Shown piece by piece: positions 1-6,771 of a stretch of 20,745 nt of DNA. The position numbers and the translations under genes were made by a program. Every line of letters begins with the position of its first letter. Position 1 is the stretch's first letter. The DNA is from Victivallales bacterium (lineage in GTDB: Bacteria > Verrucomicrobiota > Lentisphaeria > Oligosphaerales > Oligosphaeraceae). The stretch lies in the NCBI GenBank assembly GCA_017458805.1, contig JAFTAC010000074.1:1-20745 (forward strand), written 5' to 3'. The notes beneath the pieces were generated by a model. The model saw only the letters and a list, made by a program, of their open reading frames with translations, was not told the DNA's origin and made no database searches.

Positions 1-73
1 ATTCACATGGAGATGTGCGGGCTCCGCCCCGCACAATTCGCATGGAGATGTGCGGGCTCCGCCCCGCACAATT
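1..73. repeat. Two tandem 35-bp palindromic repeats at the window edge
   Basis: Units at 1-35 and 36-70 are identical except at unit position 5 (A versus G), and 71-73 begin a third unit. Each unit contains an inverted repeat, TGTGCGGG / CCCGCACA, with a 6-nt loop (14-21 with 28-35, and 49-56 with 63-70). The array lies directly after the stop codon of the DUF362 gene on the minus strand. Read on that strand the hairpins are not followed by a T-run, so they are not classical terminators. They could be REP-like intergenic elements or mRNA 3'-end stabilisers. The array may extend beyond the window. Confidence 0.8.
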
Positions 74-1297
74 TTATCCTCTAAAAACAGCGGCGATGGA
101 GCCAACCAGCCGCGAGCCAATACGGGAAAGAGCGTCGATGTTGATGCAGCGGGCCAAAAGGCTCTTCTTGAGTTCAATCGCCTTGACGGGACAGAACTCG
201 TGGCAGCAGTAGCATCGGATGCAGGTGCTGTCGTTGACCTTCGGCCCGCCTTCCGCCACAGGTTGTATGGCAGGTGGCGAGACAGGGCAGCCGCGCTCGC
301 AGCGACGGCATTTGATGCAGATTTTCGGGTTGATGCGTGGCGCTGGAGCGACCTGACGACGTATCCAGCGGAGCATAAAGCGCGGCAGTGGCAGTATCCG
401 CATGATGTTCAGCGGGGCGCGCACTAGGTCGAAGTCCTTGATGCGCAGCTCGTCCAGCGGCGGTCCTGCCAGTTCGATTTTCTCCAGCTCAACTGTCCCG
501 AACTTGCCGCGTTGCGCAGCCAAAGAGACAGGCACCTGCGGTAACGTCAGCCCGATGATGCTGAAGGCAATCGTGTCCAGCGCGCTCAAGTCAGAGCTTG
601 CCAGCAGGAGGCCGATCTTGCGTGGTGTGCCACCGCTTGGACCAGGGCCTTCCATGCCTACAACAGCGTCCATAATCGCCAAGGCAGGGGCCGCTGTGCG
701 GTTGATGTCAATCATAAAGTCGGCCAGACGGTCGCGGTTCTGGAAGCGGAAGTGGAACTTGCCCTTTGCCGCGCCTGGAATCAGGCCGTACTGGTTTTTC
801 AGCGCACCCGTATAGGCCATCTGGCAATGGGTCTTCAGCTTCGGTAGCGTGATGAGAACATCCATCTCCTTCAGATGTTTCGTCAGCTCGATGTGTTTCA
901 AGATGCGGTTGTCGTTGTTTTCAAACACAGCCGTCTCCTCGAAGGCAACAAACTGCGCCCCCTCTGCCTCCGCGACCTCCAATAGTCCAGAGGCCTTTGC
1001 AGCAGTGAGCGTACCGCCCACTCCAGGGCCGTCGCCGAGGAAGCAGACACCGCCCGCCGCCTTCACCTGCCGAATGACCGCACGCACAAGGGCAGGATGG
1101 GTGGTGACAGCCAGTTCAGGTGCAGAGGGTGCCACGAGATTCGGCTTCAAGAGCACCTTCTGACCAGGCTTGACGAAGGCAGACATTCCGCCCAGAGGCT
1201 GCAAAACCTGCTCCAAAGCTTTGTCCACCTCCTCCTGCGGCGTGTAGTCCAACAGCCGCACGGCGGAAACCCGTGCCTTTTTCTGCGTCTCTTCCAT
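74..1297 (-). CDS. DUF362 domain protein with C-terminal 2x[4Fe-4S] ferredoxin domain
   Basis: The 407-residue protein has an N-terminal DUF362 region (about 10-300) with the family-type stretches VLLKPNLV, a Gly-rich FLGDGPGVGG segment and PKLKTH. Its C-terminal bacterial-type ferredoxin has two complete clusters: C327-x2-C330-x2-C333-x3-C337 and C359-x2-C362-x2-C365-x3-C369. The family is thought to take part in redox or cofactor-linked chemistry, but no general substrate is established. No signal peptide is seen, so it is probably cytoplasmic. I place the start at the ATG at 1297; a TTG lies one codon upstream. The preceding membrane-protein gene ends 8 nt upstream, so the two are probably co-transcribed. 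A cysteine desulfurase in the same strand cluster could supply sulfur for its clusters (inference). Domain call is firm; function is unknown. Confidence 0.9.
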   Translation of the reverse strand: MEETQKKARVSAVRLLDYTPQEEVDKALEQVLQPLGGMSAFVKPGQKVLLKPNLVAPSAPELAVTTHPALVRAVIRQVKAAGGVCFLGDGPGVGGTLTAAKASGLLEVAEAEGAQFVAFEETAVFENNDNRILKHIELTKHLKEMDVLITLPKLKTHCQMAYTGALKNQYGLIPGAAKGKFHFRFQNRDRLADFMIDINRTAAPALAIMDAVVGMEGPGPSGGTPRKIGLLLASSDLSALDTIAFSIIGLTLPQVPVSLAAQRGKFGTVELEKIELAGPPLDELRIKDFDLVRAPLNIMRILPLPRFMLRWIRRQVAPAPRINPKICIKCRRCERGCPVSPPAIQPVAEGGPKVNDSTCIRCYCCHEFCPVKAIELKKSLLARCINIDALSRIGSRLVGSIAAVFRG

Positions 1298-1305
1298 CAA
1301 AACAG

Positions 1306-1962
1306 TCAGACCTTTTCAGAGGCGGGCCCGCCCTGCATTTTGCGGGGGATGAAACTGATAATAAGCGTCGCTACCAAATAGCAAATCAGGAAGCCCAACG
1401 CATAGCCAGCGTGCTGCGAGGTCATAAAGCGCGTCAGCCCCTCTGGCATTCGAGGCGACAGCCATGGAGACAGCAGTGGCTCTAGGCAAATAGCCCCGAG
1501 GAAGCCAGCTCCCACGCACAGAAGAAAGACTATCAGCCTGAATATCATCTTCGTGATGCGAAGACCAAAATAGAGGATGAGCAGAGATCCGATGGCGAGG
1601 GCAAGGTATTTCCACCAGTCCTTCTGCCAGTTGAAGCCCTCCTCCGAAAACTCCAGTTCCTTGAAAATCTGCTTCGCCCCGTTGGCTGGCGCGTTCTCCT
1701 CCGTGTTTTCAGGCTGACCCTCTTCTGTGGCGGCAAACTCACCTGTTTCAGTCGTCTCCTGCGCGGGCGTAACCGTCATCTGGCCAGGGGCAGTCTCCAT
1801 GCCGACAACACCGCTTTGTGTCTGGACACTCTGCTGAACGGTTGGTTGCACAGCCTTCTGCTGCGACAAATGAGGCATCACCGCCACCAGAAACGCCGCG
1901 ATAGCTACCCCTAACCCTAAACTTCGCTTCAATGAAAACAAACTGCCGATGATACTGAACAT
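1306..1962 (-). CDS. Uncharacterised membrane protein with acidic linker
   Basis: I do not recognise a family for this 218-residue protein. It has a hydrophobic N-terminal segment (about 15-31, signal anchor or signal peptide) and then a Gln/Thr/Glu-rich, low-hydrophobicity linker (about 33-105) that is probably disordered. Three more hydrophobic segments follow at about 117-133, 140-160 and 186-205, with a short basic C-terminal tail. The start ATG at 1962 has a weak AGG upstream. A candidate promoter lies at 2005-2034. The stop is 8 nt before the ATG of the DUF362-ferredoxin gene, which suggests a two-gene unit, perhaps a membrane partner or anchor for that protein (inference). Confidence 0.75.
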   Translation of the reverse strand: MFSIIGSLFSLKRSLGLGVAIAAFLVAVMPHLSQQKAVQPTVQQSVQTQSGVVGMETAPGQMTVTPAQETTETGEFAATEEGQPENTEENAPANGAKQIFKELEFSEEGFNWQKDWWKYLALAIGSLLILYFGLRITKMIFRLIVFLLCVGAGFLGAICLEPLLSPWLSPRMPEGLTRFMTSQHAGYALGFLICYLVATLIISFIPRKMQGGPASEKV

Positions 1963-2004
1963 ATTATTACCTAAATGATTATTGCTATTGCCTCAAAGTA
2001 ATAA

Positions 2005-2034
2005 TATATACAAAACAACAGAAAAATCTTCCAA
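2005..2034 (-). promoter_or_regulatory. Candidate sigma70-like promoter for the membrane-protein/DUF362 pair
   Basis: On the minus strand TTGGAA (2029-2034) and TATATA (2005-2010) are separated by 18 nt in an AT-rich stretch 43 nt upstream of the ATG at 1962. Both boxes are close to consensus, but the AT richness makes chance matches likely. The 178-bp gap (1963-2140) that contains it holds no ORF I would call and no clear terminator for the NYN gene. Confidence 0.35.
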
Positions 2035-2140
2035 TAAAGTTGTTTTTTTGGCAGGATAAAAAGCAAAACTCTCCTCGGAATCCAAGGCTCGCTTCGCGGA
2101 ATGTTTGAACAAGAACTCCAGCCTCACTATGCTGGCTTAC

Positions 2141-2971
2141 TCATTTCTTTAGCCGGACAATTGTGCCTTTCTTGCTTTCCCCCTCCACAAATAGTTCTTT
2201 CCCAGTTTGTTGAAGCAATTCATTCAGTGCCTTTTTTAGCAGGTTTTTCTTTCCTGACTGCAATGTCTGGGGTAATTGACTCCGCATCGTGGATAATTTG
2301 GTTCCAAGCATCGTTTTTAAACAAAAATCGTTGTCACCACATGCACTTTTGAAAGCACTTAGGAGAATAACTTCCAATGGATTCTTCTTTTTTGTCTGTG
2401 GCGTAGCCTTCACGCTGGCTGGCGGTGTAGCCTTCACACTGGCTGGCGGCGTAGCCTTCACGCTGGCTGGCGGTGTAGCCTTCACACTGGCTGGCGGCAA
2501 TGCCTTTACGCTTATCTCTGAAAAGAATGAATACTCTGTCAAAGCCGCAAGATAGCTTTCAGGCACTGCACCCATGACAAAACCATATACAGGCATCCGT
2601 GTCTTCAATTTCAATGCCAATTGGCGGAAATCACTGTCTCGTGAAACCAGACATAGTGCTTCGCATTGTCCTGTAAGGGCCAATTCCATCGCATCAAGCA
2701 TCATCGCTATATCTGCAGTGTTTTTCTTGCCGTCCAATACTGGAAGCAACAACCGAACGTCAATCCCATATTTTCCAGCAGCCTTTACCCAATCACTATC
2801 AGGGAATTGGAATGTATTGATGTTTCCGTATGCCCTCCAAACCCTTGCTTCGCCAAGCTCTGCCACCCAGTTCTTCAACTGCACCAGGCAACGAGCGGGC
2901 ATATTGTCCGCATCAATCAACACGGCTATTTTCAAATGTTTTTCGTTAATCTGTGTTCTATTCTCTGTCAT
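2141..2971 (-). CDS. NYN-domain (LabA/PIN-like) putative ribonuclease with octapeptide repeats
   Basis: The 276-residue protein begins with an NYN/PIN-like fold (about 13-150). The acidic metal-binding positions are visible: AVLIDADN (D20, D22, N23), KKNTADIAMMLD (D87, D93) and SRDSDF (D112, D114). NYN domains are usually metal-dependent RNases. Residues 159-190 are four consecutive PPASVKAT octapeptides, and the basic C-terminal domain (about 196-276) might be a divergent OST-HTH/LOTUS-like or other RNA-binding module, though I cannot confirm that. The start ATG lies 3 nt after the stop of the cysteine desulfurase gene, so translation is probably coupled. The NYN domain is confident; RNA substrate and role are unknown. 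Confidence 0.88.
   Translation of the reverse strand: MTENRTQINEKHLKIAVLIDADNMPARCLVQLKNWVAELGEARVWRAYGNINTFQFPDSDWVKAAGKYGIDVRLLLPVLDGKKNTADIAMMLDAMELALTGQCEALCLVSRDSDFRQLALKLKTRMPVYGFVMGAVPESYLAALTEYSFFSEISVKALPPASVKATPPASVKATPPASVKATPPASVKATPQTKKKNPLEVILLSAFKSACGDNDFCLKTMLGTKLSTMRSQLPQTLQSGKKNLLKKALNELLQQTGKELFVEGESKKGTIVRLKK
2403..2498. repeat. Four 24-bp in-frame repeats arranged as a duplicated 48-bp unit
   Basis: Copies start at 2403, 2427, 2451 and 2475. Copies 1 and 3 are identical to each other, and so are copies 2 and 4. The two types differ at two positions, one within each half of the unit. The array is therefore a perfect tandem duplication of a 48-bp dimer, which indicates a recent slippage or unequal-exchange event. 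It encodes the PPASVKAT octapeptides of the NYN protein, and a degenerate fifth copy follows at 2499-2516. Confidence 0.95.
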
Positions 2972-2974
2972 TGG

Positions 2975-4117
2975 CTAAAACTCAGAGAGTGTATTATTGA
3001 GAACCTGGAAGAGTTCACGAAGCTCATCTGGGGTGTTTTGAATATCGAAGCTGATTCGGATAGCCTCTTTAGCCTGCTGTTCGGAAAAGCCCATGGCGCG
3101 CATGGAGGTGCTGCCACTGCCGTGCTCGGCAGAGCAGGCTGATGAGGAGGCCACTAGAACACCGTACTCCTCGGCCAAAATCCGCGACACCACCGCCCCT
3201 TCATAGCCAGGCAGATGCAACAAGTGTATGGCACCGTCAGGCTCTGTCTCCCCCACTTTCACAGCCTTCCATTTGCTTGCAAAGCCGTCCAGTAGTTCGT
3301 CGTAAAGGCGGTTCAGTTCCAATAGGCGGCTCTTGTAGTCAGCAAGGTGAGAAGCTGCATCTTCTGCCGCGCGAACAAACATCTCGATGCCACAGACATC
3401 CATCGTCCCCGAGCGTATTCCCTTCTGCTGTCCGCCACCAACTATTTTAGGGCGAAGGCCGTCCACCAGTGTCTTACGTATCACCAACGCCCCCACAGAG
3501 GCAGGGCCGCCGATTTTGCGTGAGGAGAGCGCAACTGCGTCCAGATGTGCCTCGCGCCATGGGATGTCGCACTTGCAGAAGCTCTGGGCACAATCCAGCA
3601 GCATCTGCGTAGAAGGCCCCACCGCCGAGCGCAGGGAGCACACATCCTGCAAGACCCCCGTCTCGTTGTTGACGTGGCTGATGGCTGCCAAGGAAGGAGC
3701 TCCGCTTTCGCCTTCAAGCGAGGCAAAGGAGTGGCAGCTAACCGCCAGCTTGCCATCGCGCTGCACCATAAAAGGCATACATGCGGCAGAGCATTGCGCT
3801 AGAGGAGCCGTCAGCGACGCATGGGCGGTTGGGTCAACAAGAACAGCACCCTGCGCCAGCGTTGCAGCCAGGTTCAGCGCCTCTGTGATGCCACTTGTCC
3901 AAATCACATCCGCCTCGCCATCAGGAATGCGCAAAAGACGTAACAAGCGGCGTGCCGCCTCCAGCACTATGCGACGGGCGCGTTCCGCATAGCATGTGCC
4001 GCCGTGGGGGTTGACGCTGCAGACTGGCAGCAGCTCCGCATACCACTCGGCAATCCGTGGATGCGGACGCGCCGCCGCCGCGCTGTCAAAGAATATGCGC
4101 GGCTCCTGGTATCTCAT
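2975..4117 (-). CDS. NifS/IscS-like cysteine desulfurase (class V aminotransferase fold)
   Basis: The 380-residue PLP enzyme is predicted to convert cysteine to alanine and a protein persulfide for Fe-S cluster or tRNA thiolation pathways. Family landmarks are all present: TSGITEALNLA (74-84), the ring-stacking His in TAHAS (H99), HVNNETGVLQ (148-157), the PLP Asp/Gln in DCAQ (D175, Q178), the Schiff-base Lys in SSRKIGGPASVGAL (K201), GGGQQKGIRSGT (227-238) and the persulfide Cys in SSSACSAEHGS (C328). The ATG overlaps the stop of the thuA-like gene (ATGA), and the NYN gene follows after 3 nt, so the three are probably one operon. No IscU-, IscA- or SufE-like partner is nearby, so its sulfur acceptor is unknown. 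Confidence 0.93.
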   Translation of the reverse strand: MRYQEPRIFFDSAAAARPHPRIAEWYAELLPVCSVNPHGGTCYAERARRIVLEAARRLLRLLRIPDGEADVIWTSGITEALNLAATLAQGAVLVDPTAHASLTAPLAQCSAACMPFMVQRDGKLAVSCHSFASLEGESGAPSLAAISHVNNETGVLQDVCSLRSAVGPSTQMLLDCAQSFCKCDIPWREAHLDAVALSSRKIGGPASVGALVIRKTLVDGLRPKIVGGGQQKGIRSGTMDVCGIEMFVRAAEDAASHLADYKSRLLELNRLYDELLDGFASKWKAVKVGETEPDGAIHLLHLPGYEGAVVSRILAEEYGVLVASSSACSAEHGSGSTSMRAMGFSEQQAKEAIRISFDIQNTPDELRELFQVLNNTLSEF

Positions 4118-4890
4118 TTATGGAGGTTGGATGTGTCGATGTCCTTGTTCGGGTCCTTGCTATAGACTGTCTCATCTGCTTCAGGCAGATGGGTCTTGCG
4201 TGGCGGGAGGATTTGGATGGGAGCCGCCCAGCGAATAGCGTTGCCGATAACCTTCAACACGTTTTCATCGTGATAGATAGGATAAGTTTCATGACCAGGC
4301 GAGAAATAGAAGATTTTGCCGTTGTCGCGGAAGAAAGTCACACCCGAGCGGAAGACGTTGCCCCCCTCGAACCAGGAGAGGAAGATGATTTTTCCATCGT
4401 CGGGTATCTCGAAACGCTCACCGTACATTTCGGAGTGCGGAAGCGTGAAGGTTTCGGGCACCCCCTGCGCAATCGGGTGGTTCGGTGCCACAACCCACAG
4501 GCGCTCCTTCTCGCCGACTTCGCGCCAATGAAGGCTGCAACTGGTTCCCATCATACGTTTGAATATCTTGGAGAAATGCCCCGAGTGCAGCACGATGAGC
4601 CCCATGCCCGCCTGAACGCGCGCCTGGATGCGGTCAACCAGCTCATTCTCCACCTTCGCATGGGCGCAGTGCCCCCACCAGAGCAGGACATCCGTATCGT
4701 TCAACAGGCTGTCAGGCAACCCTTGTTCCGGCTCGTCCAAAGAGGCAATCCGTATCTCCAAATCGTCAGCCGCCAGTTTTTCCTTCAGCAACGCATGGAT
4801 GCCATTCGGGTAGATGGCGCGGATGCGGTCGCCCGCTGGCCCCTCCTGTTTCTCGTGTACAAACTCATTCCAAATCGTAACTTTGATCAT
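4114..4890 (-). CDS. ThuA-domain protein (trehalose-utilisation, class I GATase-like fold)
   Basis: The 258-residue protein matches the ThuA-like family: a VLLWWGHCAH segment (68-77), GLIVLHSGHFSKIF (97-110), HPIAQGVP (138-145), a GERFEIPDD region and PGHETYPIYHD (198-208). ThuA-like proteins are linked to sugar metabolism, with ThuA of rhizobia tied to trehalose-derivative oxidation, but biochemical roles are poorly defined. No signal peptide is seen. The start ATG at 4890 has an excellent AGGAG Shine-Dalgarno 7 nt upstream. It is the first gene of the cluster, and a strong terminator hairpin sits just upstream at 4913-4937, so expression may come from read-through or from a promoter I could not identify in 4938-5033. 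Confidence 0.88.
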   Translation of the reverse strand: MIKVTIWNEFVHEKQEGPAGDRIRAIYPNGIHALLKEKLAADDLEIRIASLDEPEQGLPDSLLNDTDVLLWWGHCAHAKVENELVDRIQARVQAGMGLIVLHSGHFSKIFKRMMGTSCSLHWREVGEKERLWVVAPNHPIAQGVPETFTLPHSEMYGERFEIPDDGKIIFLSWFEGGNVFRSGVTFFRDNGKIFYFSPGHETYPIYHDENVLKVIGNAIRWAAPIQILPPRKTHLPEADETVYSKDPNKDIDTSNLHK

Positions 4891-4905
4891 TGCTTTCTCC
4901 TTTTG

Positions 4906-4937
4906 TTAAAACCAGCGCCCTCTAAAGGAGGGCGCTG
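4906..4937 (-). terminator. Rho-independent terminator after the gsp operon, or leader attenuator of thuA
   Basis: A perfect 10-bp stem, CAGCGCCCTC / GAGGGCGCTG (4913-4922 with 4928-4937), with a 5-nt loop is followed on the minus strand by GTTTT (4910-4906). It lies about 100 bp after the gspE stop and only 15 nt before the ribosome-binding region of thuA. The structure is a good intrinsic terminator for leftward transcription. Confidence 0.8.
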
Positions 4938-5002
4938 TCAGGACGCTGATGGAACACTCCTAAAGTGACGAACACAGAACAGGTATGCGCTGTGCAAACG
5001 CA

Positions 5003-5022
5003 CCAGGCCGCGGACGGCCTGG
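5003..5022. other. Palindromic hairpin just after gspE
   Basis: A perfect 8-bp stem, CCAGGCCG / CGGCCTGG, with a 4-nt loop begins 11 nt downstream of the gspE stop codon. No T-run follows on either strand, so it is more likely an mRNA-stabilising or REP-like element than a terminator on its own. Confidence 0.6.
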
Positions 5023-5033
5023 CTACCCCGCTA

Positions 5034-6761
5034 CTAGATATTCTCCAGGTCGAGCATACAGACGCGGGTGACCTCTGATTCGGTGGTCAGGTGCTGCGCC
5101 ACCTTCAGGTCGCCGTCTTCGCGCAGGGTCCTCATGCCGTGGCGGCGTGCGATGGCTGTCAGTTCCGTCGTGTCCTTGTGGGCGTTGATGGCGGCGCGCA
5201 GTTCGTCGTTGATCTGCATCAGCTCGAAGATGGCGATACGTCCACGGTAACCGCTGCCCATGCAGTTGCGGCACCTGCGACCAGGCTCTTCAACAGACTT
5301 CCCTGTGCCACCGCATTTGGGGCAGATTCGCCGTACAAGGCGTTGCGACACAATGCCTAGCAGAGAAGAGGAAATGAGGAAGCCTTCCACACCCATCTCC
5401 ACCAGACGTGTAACGGCGCCAGCCGCGTCGTTGGTGTGCAGGGTACTAAGCACCAAGTGACCAGTCAGTGCAGCATGGATGGCGATTTCCGCCGTTTCAC
5501 GGTCGCGGATTTCACCCACCAGAATCACATCGGGGTCTTGGCGGACGATAGCACGCAGCCCGCTGGCAAAGGTCAGCCCTATCTGCGACTTGACGTGGAT
5601 TTGCGTCAACCCCTCCATCTGGTATTCCACAGGGTCTTCAATGGTGATGATTTTGCGGTAATCTGCATTAAGCACCGCCATGATGCAATACAAGGTGGTG
5701 GTCTTGCCGCTGCCAGTTGGCCCCACCACGAGAATCATGCCGTGTGGCATGTTGAACATGGATTCAAGGGCCGCGCGGTTGTCAGGAAGCAGCCCCACCT
5801 TGTCCAGGTCGAAAATGGCGGAGTCCTTCTGCAGGAGGCGCAGGACGATGGATTCACCATGCATACAAGGAACTGTGGAAACACGCACGTCGATGGGCGT
5901 GGCACCCGCCAGCTCAATTCGTCCGTCCTGGGGGAGGCGCCGCTCGGCGATGTTCATACCCGCCAGCAGCTTGATACGCGATGCAATGGCAGCGTACTGG
6001 CTCTTCGGCGGGCGCATCACGGTCTGGAGAAGACCGTCGATACGGAAGCGAATGAGTACCTCCGTCTCGGCGGGCTCCACATGGATGTCGGATGCGAACA
6101 TCTCCTGTGCGCGGTTGAAGATGTCATTGACGAGGCGCACGATGGGGGCTTCGCGTGCGAGGTCGCGCAATGCCTGTTCGCTGTCGCTGTCCTTGCCGTT
6201 TTCACTGTCCGTCCCTGCATTGTCGTAGAGGCTGGAGATATAGCGCTCGATGTAGGCGCGTCGCGCCAGCACGAAGCGTGCATCCAGGAAGAACATGTTC
6301 TTCCAAAGCATGGCGATGCGCCCTGCATCATAGGGGTTTGCGATAGCCAGCACGGCCTTCTCGCTGTCCCAGACCAGAGGCAGGCAGTTGTTGGAGGAGA
6401 GGAAGTCAAAGGTCAATTCAGGGAAAACCAGAATATCGCCAGGTTCGTCTTCATCCAAAATCTCGATGCCCGAAACAGTGGAATAGAGCTCCAAAAGCCG
6501 TTTTTCATCAAGTTTATTAGCGGTGACCAACGCCCAGTCGCCGTCGGGGGTGCCGACGTTGCCAAGCTCCTCCACCTCCGTTTTCAACAGTGCAGCCACC
6601 TGCTCGCGCAACTGCTCCGCCATCTTCGTGGCGGATGTGCGGGGCAGGCTGCCTCGTTTGCCAGGTGCGAATGCGGCAGAGTTCTCCCCTGCGTCCCCGC
6701 CAGCGGCAAAGGCGGGCGCCGCTCCTTCCAAGGAGCCGTTATTTGTGTTTTCGTCTGCCAT
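5034..6761 (-). CDS. gspE: Type II secretion ATPase GspE (PilB/PulE family)
   Basis: This 575-residue cytoplasmic hexameric ATPase is predicted to power pseudopilus assembly. A low-complexity leader (1-40) precedes an N1E-like domain (about 45-180). The motor domain shows Walker A GPTGSGKTT (347-355), Asp box IITIEDPVEY (371-380), Walker B DVILVGEIRD (411-420) and His box GHLVLSTLHTNDA (434-446). A tetracysteine zinc element, C480-x2-C483 and C497-x2-C500, has an unusually short 13-residue loop between the pairs. The reading frame stays open upstream to 6866, but I chose the ATG at 6761: it has a GAGGA site about 8 nt away and starts 10 nt after the gspD stop. It is last in the operon, followed by the hairpin and terminator above. 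Confidence 0.96.
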   Translation of the reverse strand: MADENTNNGSLEGAAPAFAAGGDAGENSAAFAPGKRGSLPRTSATKMAEQLREQVAALLKTEVEELGNVGTPDGDWALVTANKLDEKRLLELYSTVSGIEILDEDEPGDILVFPELTFDFLSSNNCLPLVWDSEKAVLAIANPYDAGRIAMLWKNMFFLDARFVLARRAYIERYISSLYDNAGTDSENGKDSDSEQALRDLAREAPIVRLVNDIFNRAQEMFASDIHVEPAETEVLIRFRIDGLLQTVMRPPKSQYAAIASRIKLLAGMNIAERRLPQDGRIELAGATPIDVRVSTVPCMHGESIVLRLLQKDSAIFDLDKVGLLPDNRAALESMFNMPHGMILVVGPTGSGKTTTLYCIMAVLNADYRKIITIEDPVEYQMEGLTQIHVKSQIGLTFASGLRAIVRQDPDVILVGEIRDRETAEIAIHAALTGHLVLSTLHTNDAAGAVTRLVEMGVEGFLISSSLLGIVSQRLVRRICPKCGGTGKSVEEPGRRCRNCMGSGYRGRIAIFELMQINDELRAAINAHKDTTELTAIARRHGMRTLREDGDLKVAQHLTTESEVTRVCMLDLENI

Positions 6762-6771
6762 TATGTCATCC

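Noticed and set aside
2403..2498. Regular repeats considered as a CRISPR array
   Set aside because: There are no spacers; units are directly adjacent, in frame with the NYN gene, and encode octapeptides.
3387..3992. 201-residue plus-strand ORF opposite the cysteine desulfurase gene
   Set aside because: Antisense shadow with no coherent domain, while the minus strand carries all NifS motifs.
4057..4968. 303-residue plus-strand ORF opposite the thuA-like gene
   Set aside because: Antisense shadow; the opposite strand has family motifs and a strong ribosome-binding site.
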